Origin: Mesorhizobium sp. M00.F.Ca.ET.216.01.1.1
Lineage (GTDB): Bacteria; Pseudomonadota; Alphaproteobacteria; Rhizobiales; Rhizobiaceae
Length of the DNA: 64,000 bases
Direction of reading: 5' to 3'
Assembly: GCF_004010325.2 (NCBI RefSeq)
Contig: NZ_SADR02000008.1
Coordinates: 1 to 64,000 of the forward strand
Shown: positions 38,084 to 47,099 of the stretch, in pieces
Layout of the letters: the number at the start of each line of letters is the position of its first letter
How positions within the stretch are numbered: the stretch's first letter is position 1
The notes under the pieces: model-generated
What the model saw: only the letters and a program-made list of their open reading frames with translations
What the model was told of the DNA's origin: nothing
Database searches by the model: none
Position numbers and translations under genes: made by a program

Positions 38084-39590
38084 CTAGCGTGCGCACACAT
38101 TTGCGTCTTGGGGCTGTCAAGCGGGAAGGTGGGCGGCTGCGAAAAGGGGTTGAAGGGGTAGAATCGTATGTGATTGTGTAGCTGCCGTTGTTGATTCTGG
38201 AGGTTTCGACGATGGCTTTGCTGCTTGGATACTTCGGCGACCTGCGCCTGCAAAAAAGGGGAGCATGGTTCTGGAGCGCATGGTTGCGCGCGTCAGCGCG
38301 GGGATGCGCCGGCTGGCCGACACCCGCGCTGAAATGGTTGCGTTCACGCGCCTGTTTCGCAATCGCCCCGTGAGCAAGCAAGAGATCATCCGCACGGCGG
38401 CGGCCCGAACGGCCGAAGCGGCGGCCGGCCGCCATGTCTTGCTGATCGAGGACAGCAGCGAGATCAACCACGCGGCCAAGAGCTTGCGCAAGCGGGGTCT
38501 CGGCCGCGTCGGCAATGGCAAGGATGTCGGGCTGTTCGTGCATCGGCGCTGGCCGTGGATGCCGCGGACGGCTCGGTTCTGGGCCTTGCGGCCGCCACGA
38601 TCTGGCGGCGCGAGGCAAAGAAGGCGGACGACTACCAGGCGCTGCCGATCGAGGACAAGGAAAGCTATAAATGGATTGCCGCGGCCAAGGCGGCGTGCCA
38701 AGCGCTGACCGACACACCGCTGGCCACCGTGATCGGCGACCGCGAGGCCGACATCTACGAAGTGTTTGCAAGGCTGCCCGACGAGCGCACCCATGTGCTC
38801 ATCCGCGCCGTACGGGACAGGGCCTTGGGCACGCAGGGCCGCCTGTTCAGCGCGATCGCCAACACGCCGGAAGCCGGCTGCATCGCCTTCGAGCTGCAGG
38901 GCCCGTCCCGGCCGGCCGGCACGCACTGTCGAGCTGGCCGTTCGCTTCGCCGCGGTGAGCTTGCGCCAGCCGCGCCTTGGCGCCGATCGCCGCGATCCTG
39001 GCGAACTTACGCTCAACATGGTGGAAGTGCGCGAGATCGAGCCACCTTCGCCGAAGGAAGCGGTGATCTGGCGGCTGTTGACCACCCACACCGTCGAAAC
39101 ATGCGCCGATGCCTGCCGCATCGTCGATCTCTATCGCTCGCGCTGGAGGGTCGAACAGCTGTTTAGAACCATGAAGTCGCAAGCCATCGATCTGGAGGAA
39201 AGTCTCATCGCCGATGGCGACGCGCTCGAGCGCCTGGCCGCCGCCGCCTTGATCGTCGCCACCAGGGTTATGCAACTCGTGCACGGACGCGGCGCGGCCG
39301 GCCAGGCCTTCACGGCCGCACGCCTCTTCAGCCCCACCGAGATCAGTGTTCTGGAAGCGCTCATCACCAGGCTCGAAGGCAAGACCCAAAAGCAGAAGAA
39401 CCCGCACCCCGTGCACACGCTCGCCCGGGCCGCCTGGTGCATTGCCCGGCTGGGAGGATGGAACGGCTACGCCAAGGAGCGGCCGCCAGGCCCGGTCACC
39501 TTCAGCAACGGCCTCAAACGCTTCCACGCCATCGCCGAGGGCTTCGCTCTTGCATCTAATCCACACGAAGCAAATGTGTGCGCACGCTAG
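38084..39590. mobile_element. IS4-family insertion sequence, 1507 bp
   Basis: Perfect 21-bp terminal inverted repeats (38084-38104 and 39570-39590, beginning CTAGCGTGCGCACACATTTG) bound the element, with an 11-bp direct duplication outside. It carries one transposase reading in three frames. The Y-(2)-R-(3)-E-(6)-K signature of IS4 is present as YRSRWRVEQLFRTMK. The duplication length fits the IS4 range. The target is the stem of an intergenic palindrome. Confidence 0.93.
38212..39590 (+). pseudogene. IS4-family transposase, three frameshifts
   Basis: The ATG at 38212 follows GGAGG, and the stop TAG lies inside the right terminal repeat. The protein is readable as a whole: MALLLGYFGDLRL, then VSAGMRRLADTRAEMVAF and LLIEDSSEIN (first Asp), then VIGDREADIYEVFARLPDE (second Asp), then YRSRWRVEQLFRTMK (catalytic Glu). 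Reading frame is lost at a run of six A (38252-38257, -1), at about 38541-38546 (one base missing, where CATCGGCG should encode HPA), and at about 38911-38925 (one base extra). Three independent shifts make active transposase very unlikely. Confidence 0.88.
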
Positions 39591-39601
39591 CCCACAAGGG
39601 G
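39591..39601. repeat. Target-site duplication, right copy
   Basis: CCCACAAGGGG is identical to 38073-38083. It continues into GAGAAGG, completing the interrupted intergenic palindrome. Confidence 0.92.
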
Positions 39602-39613
39602 AGAAGGGAGGCG

Positions 39614-40309
39614 CTACCCCTTAAAATCCTTCGCCAGCAGGTAAAGCTCCACCGACTCATCCCGCGAGGCCGGCGGCTTGACGTGGTGAACCGAGCGGAA
39701 ATTCTGCTTGAGCCTGGCGAGCAACTCGTTTTCGGCGCCGCCCTGAAAAGTCTTGGCGAGGAAATGACCGCCCGGCTTCAGCACCGACAGCGCGAAATCG
39801 GCCGCCACCTCGCACAGATACATGGTGCGGATGTGATCGGTCCTCTTGTGGCCAGTGGTCGGCGCCGCCATGTCGGAGAGCACGATATCGGGCTGGCCGC
39901 CCAGTGTCTCGGCGAGCTTTTCCGGCGCCTGCGGGTCGAGGAAATCCATCAGCAGCACCGGCGCGCCGGGCACCGCATCCATCTCCAGATAGTCGATGCC
40001 GACGACATGCGGGTGTTCGGCCGTCGACTTCGTGCGCGCTGCCGCGACCTGGCACCAGCCGCCGGGCGCCGCGCCGAGGTCGATGACCTTCATGCCAGGC
40101 TTGAGCAGATGGTGCTTGTCGTCGATCTCGATCAGCTTGTAGGCCGCGCGGGACCTATAGCCTTCGGCCTTGGAGCGCTGGACATAGGGGTCGTTGATGT
40201 GGCGCTGCAGCCAGCGGCGCGAGGATTCCTTCAGACCGCTTTTCTTCTTCACCCGCGTCTTCAGGACGCGAATGCCGGCGGTACCCGGCTTTTGCGGTCT
40301 CTTGGTCAT
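39614..40309 (-). CDS. rlmE: 23S rRNA (uridine-2552-2'-O)-methyltransferase
   Basis: The 231-aa SAM-dependent enzyme (FtsJ/RrmJ) methylates U2552 in the ribosomal A-loop, a late step of 50S assembly. The SAM site is [15 protein letters not shown]. The K-D-K-E catalytic set is visible in [36 protein letters not shown] and [13 protein letters not shown]. Its ATG overlaps the stop of the upstream phosphatase gene by 4 bp (ATGA), so both are probably translated from one mRNA. Confidence 0.93.
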   Translation of the reverse strand: MTKRPQKPGTAGIRVLKTRVKKKSGLKESSRRWLQRHINDPYVQRSKAEGYRSRAAYKLIEIDDKHHLLKPGMKVIDLGAAPGGWCQVAAARTKSTAEHPHVVGIDYLEMDAVPGAPVLLMDFLDPQAPEKLAETLGGQPDIVLSDMAAPTTGHKRTDHIRTMYLCEVAADFALSVLKPGGHFLAKTFQGGAENELLARLKQNFRSVHHVKPPASRDESVELYLLAKDFKG

Positions 40310-41679
40310 TGCCGGCCACGCGCATCATTGTGCCAGACGCCGGCATCGGCCATCAGTTCGCTCAAAATGCCCTCGCGCAGGCCACGGTCGGCGACACGCA
40401 GCCGCTCGGATGGCCAGACCCCCCGGATCGCTTCCAGGATGGCGCAGCCGGCCAGCACCAGGTCGGCGCGGTCGGCGCCGATGCATGGATTGGCGACGCG
40501 CTGCTGGAAATCCCAGCCGACCAGCTTCTCGACCATGCGGTCAACGCTGTTGCGGTTCATCCACAGTCCGTCGACCCGGCGGCGGTCGTAGCGTTCCAGG
40601 TCAAGGTGAACGCCGGCCAGCGTCGTCACCGTGCCCGAGGTGCCTAGCAGATGGAATTTCGGGCTGGAGAGCACGTGGCTTAGACGGTCGCGACCGTCGA
40701 AGGCGTGCAGGCGCGCGGCAACGTCCTCGACCATGGCGGCAAAGATCTCGCGCGTCACCGTGCGGCCGCCAAAACGCTCGGCCAGCGAGACGACGCCGAC
40801 CGGCAGCGACGTCCAGGAGACGATGTGGTTGGCGAGCCGTGGCGAGCGCCGGCCGGTAAGATCGATCAGCGCGATTTCGGACGAGCCGCCGCCGATGTCG
40901 AACAGGACGACACCTTGCGTATCGCGCTCGACCAGCGAGCCGCAACCCGACACAGCCAGCCGCGCCTCGGTCTGGCGGTCGATGATCTCGAGCTTGAGAC
41001 CCGCCTCGCGCTCGACGCGCTCAAGGAATTCGACGCCGTTGGCGGCGGTGCGGCAGGCCTCGGTGGCGATCAGCCTGGCCTTCCTGACCTTGCGGTTGCG
41101 CAGTTTGTCGCCACAGATCTTCAGTGCCTCGACTGCGCGGTCCATCGCCGCCTGGCCAAGCCGGCCATTGGCGGTGAGCCCCTCGCCCAGCCTGACGATG
41201 CGCGAAAACGCATCGATGACGCGGAACTGGCCATGACGCGTCGGCACCGCGACCAGCAGCCGGCAATTGTTGGTGCCGAGATCGAGTGCGGCAAACACCG
41301 GCAGTTCCTGCATCGGCGGCCGGTAATAAGCGCCTGGCTCCGGCTTTGCCTGCAGGGGCGAAGGCCCGGCCGAGATCATCGCATCGGACCGACGGACGGC
41401 TGGAGCGACAGCAATGGTAGCGGCGGGCGTCGAGGGGACAGCTACCACGGCATGATTGTCATCGCGTACGAAAACCTTGCGCCCGCGCCGGCGCTTGCGC
41501 CGCTTCCGGGACTTGCCCTTCTGATGCTGGGCGTCACCTGCCTGTCCGTTCCCGGACCGGGGCTCCGCATGGCGGTCGTGATGCCGCCCGGCGGATGGGC
41601 CTGCCTGGCCTGGCGGCGTCGGCGAAGCCCTGGACACACCCACTTCCGGCGCGCTGGCGCCGGTGTCGTGGTCTTCCAC
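40306..41679 (-). CDS. Ppx/GppA-family phosphatase with basic N-terminal extension
   Basis: This 457-aa protein has an N-terminal disordered region of about 120 residues with a strongly basic patch ([13 protein letters not shown]). A Ppx/GppA catalytic domain follows: [33 protein letters not shown] and [15 protein letters not shown]. The family hydrolyses polyphosphate ends or pppGpp. I chose the GTG at 41679 because AAGGA stands 6 bp before it. A TTG at 41742 has no such site. It is coupled to rlmE by a 4-bp overlap. The basic extension might bind RNA, ribosomes or polyphosphate (inference). Confidence 0.88.
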   Translation of the reverse strand: MEDHDTGASAPEVGVSRASPTPPGQAGPSAGRHHDRHAEPRSGNGQAGDAQHQKGKSRKRRKRRRGRKVFVRDDNHAVVAVPSTPAATIAVAPAVRRSDAMISAGPSPLQAKPEPGAYYRPPMQELPVFAALDLGTNNCRLLVAVPTRHGQFRVIDAFSRIVRLGEGLTANGRLGQAAMDRAVEALKICGDKLRNRKVRKARLIATEACRTAANGVEFLERVEREAGLKLEIIDRQTEARLAVSGCGSLVERDTQGVVLFDIGGGSSEIALIDLTGRRSPRLANHIVSWTSLPVGVVSLAERFGGRTVTREIFAAMVEDVAARLHAFDGRDRLSHVLSSPKFHLLGTSGTVTTLAGVHLDLERYDRRRVDGLWMNRNSVDRMVEKLVGWDFQQRVANPCIGADRADLVLAGCAILEAIRGVWPSERLRVADRGLREGILSELMADAGVWHNDARGRQ

Positions 41680-41946
41680 TATCGTTCCTTCCGGCGCCGC
41701 GCGAACCGGAGACCGGACGCAGCAGGCGCTTTTATGTTTCAAGTTGCCGCCAGACTAGCAGCGCCGCGCCGGATCACCAAGAGTACATGGAGCGAATTTT
41801 GCCGGCAGCATGAAGCGGCATTGCCTTCGCAGTTGAATAGCCGGCTTCAATCAGGCATTTCTGAAATGGAGCGGTGGATAAGGCAGAACCGCGGGCGGTT
41901 CCGCCCGAATCCAAACAAATGGGCGGCAGCGCATGACGACTACGCC

Positions 41947-42879
41947 ATGAACTGGAGGCGCTATCTCTGGCCGGCCATCGGGCTTGCGGCGGTGGTGTTC
42001 TCGCTGTGGCTGCTCTGGCACGAGTTGCGCGGCATCTCGCTCGACGACGTCTGGGACGGCATCGTCGCCATTCCCACCCGCGGCTGGGTGCTCGCCGCGC
42101 TGAGCTCGGTCGTCGCCTATGCCTCGCTCGCCGGCTACGACCACATCGCGCTGCTGCATATCGGCAAGAAGGTGTCATGGCTGTTCGTCACCTTCAGCTC
42201 CTTCACCACCTATGCGCTGTCGCACAATATCGGCGGCTCGGTGTTTTCGGGCGCCGTGATTCGCTACCGTGCCTACGGCACCAAGGGCCTGACCGGCCAG
42301 GATGTCGGCATTCTGGTGGCAATCTGCTGGATCACCTTCGTGCTGTCGACGCTGTTCGTGTCGGGCATCGTGCTGGTGCTCGAACCGGAGATCATCGACC
42401 GCTTTTCCGGCGCCCCGCATCATGGGCTGGCGATAGCCGCCGGGCTCGCCATGCTGATCCTGGTGGCGGCCTATGCCTTCGGCAGCTGGCTGCACCTCAA
42501 GCCACTGAGGATCGGCAGCTTCCAACTGCATTATCCGGCGCTGCCCATCGTCGTGCGGCAATTACTGATCGGCCCCATCGAGCTTCTGGCGGCAACGGCG
42601 ATCATCTTCTTCGCCCTGCCCGTATCAGGCAATCCCGGCTATTTCGTCGTGCTCGGCGTCTTCCTGGTGTCGTTCTCGATCGCGCAGATCTCGCATGCGC
42701 CTGGCGGGCTCGGCGTGTTCGAGGTGGTGTTCCTGGCCGGGCTTTCGCATATGGACCCGGTCGGCGTGCTGGCAGCCTTGCTGGTGTTCCGGCTGTTCTA
42801 CCTGATCATCCCGCTGCTGATCGCGCTCTGTGTCGTGCTGTTCTTCGAGCACTCGCAATACAGCCGCAGCCAGAATTAG
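41947..42879 (+). CDS. Lysylphosphatidylglycerol synthase-like membrane protein (YbhN/UPF0104)
   Basis: This 310-aa protein has about eight spans and the conserved parts of the flippase-like domain: FTTYALSHNIGGSVFSGAVIRYRAYG and FSIAQISHAPGGLGVFEVVFLAGL. It lacks the catalytic MprF acyltransferase half. Such stand-alone proteins are membrane proteins of uncertain function, possibly in lipid translocation. An open frame extends upstream to 40705 but runs antisense through the phosphatase gene, so I chose the ATG at 41947, next to the first span. Confidence 0.82.
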   Translation: MNWRRYLWPAIGLAAVVFSLWLLWHELRGISLDDVWDGIVAIPTRGWVLAALSSVVAYASLAGYDHIALLHIGKKVSWLFVTFSSFTTYALSHNIGGSVFSGAVIRYRAYGTKGLTGQDVGILVAICWITFVLSTLFVSGIVLVLEPEIIDRFSGAPHHGLAIAAGLAMLILVAAYAFGSWLHLKPLRIGSFQLHYPALPIVVRQLLIGPIELLAATAIIFFALPVSGNPGYFVVLGVFLVSFSIAQISHAPGGLGVFEVVFLAGLSHMDPVGVLAALLVFRLFYLIIPLLIALCVVLFFEHSQYSRSQN

Positions 42880-42981
42880 ACGCCGGGCCTCCAGACGACG
42901 CTCTGGGTTTGTACGCCCACCTTCGAAGCATGACGTCCGAACCGGGCTGACGAAACCAGTCGAATTGAAGTGCTGGGCAGG

Positions 42982-43010
42982 CTTGACTATTTTCCGGCGG
43001 CGGCTACAAG
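42982..43010 (+). promoter_or_regulatory. Candidate housekeeping promoter of tRNA-Gln
   Basis: CTTGAC (-35, the alphaproteobacterial form), a 17-bp spacer and TACAAG (-10) precede the tRNA by 45 bp. The GC-rich stretch that follows fits a stable-RNA discriminator. Confidence 0.55.
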
Positions 43011-43055
43011 GCACGCGCGGCCGCTTGGCGGCCCACCCTGCGCGACCGCGCCTGC

Positions 43056-43129
43056 TGGGGAATAGGTTAACGGTAGACCCACGGACTCTGACTCCGTTAG
43101 TCCTGGTTCGAATCCAGGTTCCCCAGCCA
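43056..43129 (+). tRNA. tRNA-Gln(CUG)
   Basis: The 74-nt cloverleaf starts TGGGGAATAGG, has the anticodon stem ACGGA/TCCGT with loop CTCTGAC (anticodon CTG), a normal T-arm (GGTTCGAATCC) and encoded CCA. The unpaired first base with a following GGGG stem is typical for tRNA-Gln. Its 3' 45 bp are the left attachment site of the integrated element that follows. Confidence 0.95.
43085..43129. repeat. attL core, 45-bp direct repeat within tRNA-Gln
   Basis: These 45 bp, from the anticodon loop to the CCA end, occur again at 54168-54212. The tRNA is complete on this side. Confidence 0.9.
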
Positions 43130-43198
43130 GCACAACCACCTGAAATCGCTGATAAAATCGGTCTGGTCTTAGAAAGGCGGGAAGACGGCCCTAGCCTA

Positions 43199-43214
43199 AA
43201 TAGGCCCAGAATAG
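43199..43214. repeat. Second direct repeat of the element, left copy
   Basis: AATAGGCCCAGAATAG (16 bp) recurs at 54043-54058 in the same orientation. Each copy lies about 70-110 bp inside an element end, as arm-type integrase sites often do. Confidence 0.75.
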
Positions 43215-43256
43215 AATTGGTGCGATTTCCGCGCTTTGCTCGACGCCAGCGATCCG

Positions 43257-43435
43257 ATGATTGCCGAACTCGAATCGCATGGGCTGTCGCGCTTCGAGAT
43301 TGCCGCGCAGGCGCAAGTCAGCCGCGCGACGGTCCTGGCGGCTGGCGAATGGCGCCAACAAGGATCACCTGAGCGAGATGGCGGCGCGCGTCGAGCGCCT
43401 GCATGAGCGCATCGTCGGCGAGCCCGGAATGTTTA
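43257..43435 (+). pseudogene. HTH regulator remnant near attL, frameshifted
   Basis: From the ATG at 43257 the frame reads MIAELESHGLSRFEIAAQAQ, continuing VSRATV, a helix-turn-helix. The recognition helix then continues in another frame as WRLANGANKDHLSEMAARVE and RLHERIVGEP. One extra C in GTCCTGG near 43333 explains the shift. Without it the product would be a compact phage-type regulator of about 60 residues. No RBS is evident. The weak alternative is that only the second frame is used. Confidence 0.55.
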
Positions 43436-43507
43436 ACGGGAGCGTGGGCGATAGCGGAGTATGCTTTGCCATGGCGGCGAATCGCTGCTGACAAAAAGGC
43501 GAAGCAC

Positions 43508-44236
43508 ATGCTTTTCGATGTTCGCGCGGTTGAGGCGCAGCACCGGCCACTGATCCAGAACGGCAACCTTGGCGATGCCTTCCGCGCCGGCACATTCGGG
43601 TGCGTCAGGTTGATCGAGGATGTTGTTCACGGCGGAAGCTGGAAAGACGAGCGCGCCACTTTCGCTGTCGTCGATCTCGGCGTGCGGATCATCAACGATT
43701 GCGGGGCTGCAGGCCATTTGGCCTTGTCCGGTTTCTGGTCGGCAGCCAGCCATCAAGTTCGCGATCTGGTGGAATGCCACCAGCTGATCGAATATTTTCG
43801 CCATCGGCCATCTGATGCGCAGGAGTGGTTCGAAAGCGACGGCAAGGAACGCTACAAGAAATACGGCTTTGGCAAGGTCTTTGACAATCTTGCAAAGGAC
43901 CGGGGGGCAGCGAAGTTTGATCTCAAGCAGAGCTTCGATTTCTTTTCGAATGCAGGGAGCCATCCCAGCACCGCCGGCCTTGCGTGGCAAATGACCGACG
44001 TTGGCCAGAAGCTCATCGGGCCGGTTCCGCACCCGGATCGCTTCCGCCTTTTCGTCGGCGATTTGTGGGCACATGCGACGAGGGCGACGCTGCAATTTGT
44101 CGACACCATGGATGCGCTCAATCGCGACCACGAGCCGATCCGCGATCAGTTTCGTTTCAGCCACGCCGTTGTGGCCGGCGCACAGCAATTGCTTTCCGAG
44201 ATCACCGCCGAACAGGTGCGCGAGTTCTGGAAATAG
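43508..44236 (+). CDS. Unknown protein, 242 aa, element-borne
   Basis: The ATG at 43508 follows AAGGCGAAG. The product is soluble, with helix-rich stretches: HLALSGFWSAASHQVRDLVE, KERYKKYGFGKVFDNLAKD and HATRATLQFVDTMDALNRDH. I recognise no family or catalytic motif. The shape, with paired His/Asp-containing helices, could suit a HEPN-like or structural helical bundle, but no R-x4-6-H motif is clear. It lies between an HTH remnant and the nuclease-NTPase gene on the same strand and might be a partner of the latter. Confidence 0.6.
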   Translation: MLFDVRAVEAQHRPLIQNGNLGDAFRAGTFGCVRLIEDVVHGGSWKDERATFAVVDLGVRIINDCGAAGHLALSGFWSAASHQVRDLVECHQLIEYFRHRPSDAQEWFESDGKERYKKYGFGKVFDNLAKDRGAAKFDLKQSFDFFSNAGSHPSTAGLAWQMTDVGQKLIGPVPHPDRFRLFVGDLWAHATRATLQFVDTMDALNRDHEPIRDQFRFSHAVVAGAQQLLSEITAEQVREFWK

Positions 44237-44567
44237 CCGGCCTACAGGCGCACGTTGCTTGCTGGCCGCTGCGCTGCCCGGCGATGCGGCCCGTGTGCGC
44301 TGGCGGCGCTGGCAGGCGGGCTATCAGGGCTTTGCGAACGGCGACTTCCAGTTGCAATTGCTTTTTCGCTGGTGGTCTTCGTTAGTCGGGAACGGGCGGC
44401 GGTCCGGCTAGCGCGCGTTCCGGCTGGCCGCTGTGCTTCTCGGCTGTGCGCACCGTGGCGCGATGGCGGCGGTTGGGATGCGGACCAGCGGTTAAATTTA
44501 CTGAAATGGACCACAGCGTATTAAGCTACAGCATAGGGTAATATACGCTGATTCGTCGGAGCGGCGC
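44237..44567. promoter_or_regulatory. Region upstream of the nuclease-NTPase gene, with inverted repeat
   Basis: These 331 bp hold no convincing gene. Base composition drops sharply near the end. An imperfect inverted repeat, AGCGTATTA (44515-44523) and TAATATACGCT (44539-44549), lies 18-52 bp before the ATG and is a candidate operator or start-site-proximal regulatory element. Confidence 0.5.
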
Positions 44568-47096
44568 ATGATTGCCCGTCTACATGGGAAACCAAAGTTC
44601 ATCACTCCGCAGTTCTCACCTAGGGAACTGCGCACCGAAAGTGATGTCGAGCAAAAACTCCTCTTCCCGTTCCTGACAAACGCCAGCTATCTCAACATCA
44701 GGACGGAGTGGGTGCGAACCAAGGAGTACATGACCCCCACTGAAGTCGACAAGGCGGCGGGCAAGCGGTTCGGCTACTTTCCGGATTACTCCATCTGGAT
44801 TGCCGGCCGTCCCTTGGCGATCGTGGAGGCGAAGGGGCCGGACATCGCCATTGAGGTGGGTCTGCGCGAGGCGCGTCTATATGCCGGAGAAATCAACAAG
44901 CGTTACCCTCCCGAAGTCAACCCCATCGGTTACGTCCTAGCGAGCAACGGCGAGCAGATCGCCCTGTCGGAGTGGGATAGCGAAACCAATGTCCTTATCG
45001 CCAAATCCATCAACGCGGGTCCCGGTACGGCTGTCTTCGACGCCATCGTGGGCGCGATTGGCCGCAACGCTCTCGAAGAGCGTTCGAAAAAGCTCGACCC
45101 GCATTTCCAAGCCCGTAAGTTCTGGCCCGTTGCCGCCTCCATTGGAACTCCTTCCAAACTTACCCGGCAACTCGGCGTCAACGAGTTTGCCGAACCCCTT
45201 TTTCCGGTGCTGACCAAATATTTCGAGAATACCGACGACACGTCCGACGATGTGATCGATCATGCCTACGTGACCTCGGATGAGTTGAACACTTACGAAG
45301 GCATCCTAGAGACTTATCTTAAAGACCGGACGAGCAAGATCGCTGGCAATCAGTTAAAGGCGATCGAGACCAGCCGGACCACTGCGCCGGGCCTTACGAC
45401 AGAGGTCCAGAGGTTCGCCGGCAACCCTGCTTACTATAGCCGGGTGCAGCTCATCGTCGGGGCAGTCGGCTCCGGCAAGAGCACCTTCATGCGCCGGTAC
45501 TACCGTCGTCTGATGACCAAGGAAGTAAGGGATAAGACACTCTGGTCGTTTGTGAATTTCAACGCCACCGGGCCGGAGCTCGAGGGCGTCACGAAATTCA
45601 TAGCAGAGCAGTTTTTGCAGTCGTTCGGCCGTGAGAACCAAATCGATATCTATGACTTGGAAACGGTCCAGCGCATCTTCTCGGCCGAACTGAACAGATT
45701 CGAGCGCGGGCCGGCAAAAATGCTTGTTTCCGCCGATCGGGCGGAATACGTCCGCAAGCGCACGGCGTTGCTCGAAAGTCTGATGGCCGATCCGATCAAG
45801 TTCACAGAGGCCATCGCGCGCCACTACTCCGGCGAGAGGCACCTCGGCCTGGTGGTGTTATTCGACAATGTGGACAAGCGCACCCGCGAACAGCAGCTTA
45901 AGGTTTTCGAAGCGGCGCAATGGTTCAAGGACATCACCAAGGGCCTGATCCTGGTCAATCTTCGGGATTCAACCTTCGAGGCCCACAAGGATGAGCCGCC
46001 GCTAGACGCGTTCATCAATGCCATCAACTTCTACATCAAGCCGCCTCGGTTCGCGCCTGTCATCAGGAAGCGCCTCGAGCTCGTGTTGGAAAATTTGACC
46101 GACGAGATCGGGAAGAAGCTGGAGTATAGCCTGACCGGCGGCCAGCGCATCACCTATCCGGCGTCTCGTCTGGGCGAGTTCTTGATGAGCGTCTACGCAT
46201 CGCTCTTCGACAACAGGGAGACCCAGATCGCATCGTCGCTAGAGGCGTTGGTAGCGAAGGATGTGCGCCGTGCCCTAGGCATGTTCAGCGACATCATCAT
46301 CTCACCCCATATTCAGACGAACCAGATCACCGGCGCGGCTATCGTGGGAAAGGAATATAAGATACCCGAGCGCCACATCCTCCGCGCCCTTATGCGGGGC
46401 CGCTACGCGTTGTACGCGAACGGCCACTCGTCTTACATTCATGACATTCTCGGCGCTGACGAATCCCACGTCCGGCCTAGCAATTTCATTTTTTGCGACA
46501 TCCTCGAATACCTGATCCGGAAACGAAAAGACAAGATCGACTTCTTCCAAGAAGGGTATGCAACGATTGGTACGCTCATCCAGGAAATGAGCCGGTTGGG
46601 GTACGACGAAGGCGACACATACAAAGCCGTCATGTCGCTAGTGACCCGTGGCTTGGTGGAGCCCGAGGGTCATATCATGACGGACCTTTTGCCGGAGGAT
46701 GCGGTCCGGGTGCACGCCTCCGGGTTCGTCCACGATCGCATGCTCCTTCGTCGGGAAGAGTATGTGACCGGGATCACGTCCGGCATGAAATTCGCAGCCC
46801 GTGATGTCGCGGATGACATCGCGCGGCAATGGGTAAACGCGGATGGACGCCCGGAAATGTCCGTCGCTGCGAAATTCAAGATTTTGGAAAAAATGAGGGA
46901 GTACTTCAGGTTTGAGTACGCCCGCCGTTGCCGCCGACACCCCTTCTACGAGGAGGCCGGTTTCGGAGGGCGACATATCGTCAAATGTATCGAGCATGAC
47001 TACGAGTTCGTCCAAGATCTCTTAACGAAAATTCGCCCGGTGCTTCGGCGACCGGGTTATACCCAAACAACCCAAACCGTCGGAACCCGCCGCTAG
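44568..47096 (+). CDS. HSDR_N-like nuclease fused to a P-loop NTPase (candidate defence protein)
   Basis: This 842-aa protein has three parts. Residues about 15-150 resemble the N-terminal nuclease domain of type I restriction HsdR: a leading Glu (ESDVEQKLLFPFL, E25), then PDYSIW with D73 and IVEAKG with E87 and K89, a complete PD-(D/E)xK set. Residues about 285-560 are a P-loop NTPase with Walker A GAVGSGKST (298-306), Walker B LVVLFDNVDKR (429-438) and an Arg-containing ILVNLRDSTF strand like a sensor. The last 280 residues are helical and winged-helix-like, without known motifs. The architecture recalls STAND-type anti-phage sensors. There is no methylase or specificity subunit beside it. 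The RBS GGAGCGG precedes the ATG. The function is inferred. Confidence 0.72.
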   Translation: MIARLHGKPKFITPQFSPRELRTESDVEQKLLFPFLTNASYLNIRTEWVRTKEYMTPTEVDKAAGKRFGYFPDYSIWIAGRPLAIVEAKGPDIAIEVGLREARLYAGEINKRYPPEVNPIGYVLASNGEQIALSEWDSETNVLIAKSINAGPGTAVFDAIVGAIGRNALEERSKKLDPHFQARKFWPVAASIGTPSKLTRQLGVNEFAEPLFPVLTKYFENTDDTSDDVIDHAYVTSDELNTYEGILETYLKDRTSKIAGNQLKAIETSRTTAPGLTTEVQRFAGNPAYYSRVQLIVGAVGSGKSTFMRRYYRRLMTKEVRDKTLWSFVNFNATGPELEGVTKFIAEQFLQSFGRENQIDIYDLETVQRIFSAELNRFERGPAKMLVSADRAEYVRKRTALLESLMADPIKFTEAIARHYSGERHLGLVVLFDNVDKRTREQQLKVFEAAQWFKDITKGLILVNLRDSTFEAHKDEPPLDAFINAINFYIKPPRFAPVIRKRLELVLENLTDEIGKKLEYSLTGGQRITYPASRLGEFLMSVYASLFDNRETQIASSLEALVAKDVRRALGMFSDIIISPHIQTNQITGAAIVGKEYKIPERHILRALMRGRYALYANGHSSYIHDILGADESHVRPSNFIFCDILEYLIRKRKDKIDFFQEGYATIGTLIQEMSRLGYDEGDTYKAVMSLVTRGLVEPEGHIMTDLLPEDAVRVHASGFVHDRMLLRREEYVTGITSGMKFAARDVADDIARQWVNADGRPEMSVAAKFKILEKMREYFRFEYARRCRRHPFYEEAGFGGRHIVKCIEHDYEFVQDLLTKIRPVLRRPGYTQTTQTVGTRR

Positions 47097-47099
47097 CGG

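Noticed and set aside
38252..38261. Programmed -1 frameshift in the IS4-type transposase
   Set aside because: The A6G4 run would permit it, but two further frame breaks downstream lack slippery sequences, so decay is the simpler reading.
40705..41946. 400-codon N-terminal extension of the YbhN-like protein
   Set aside because: It lies antisense to the Ppx/GppA gene, is Arg/Gln-rich low complexity, and the first membrane span begins right after the ATG at 41947.
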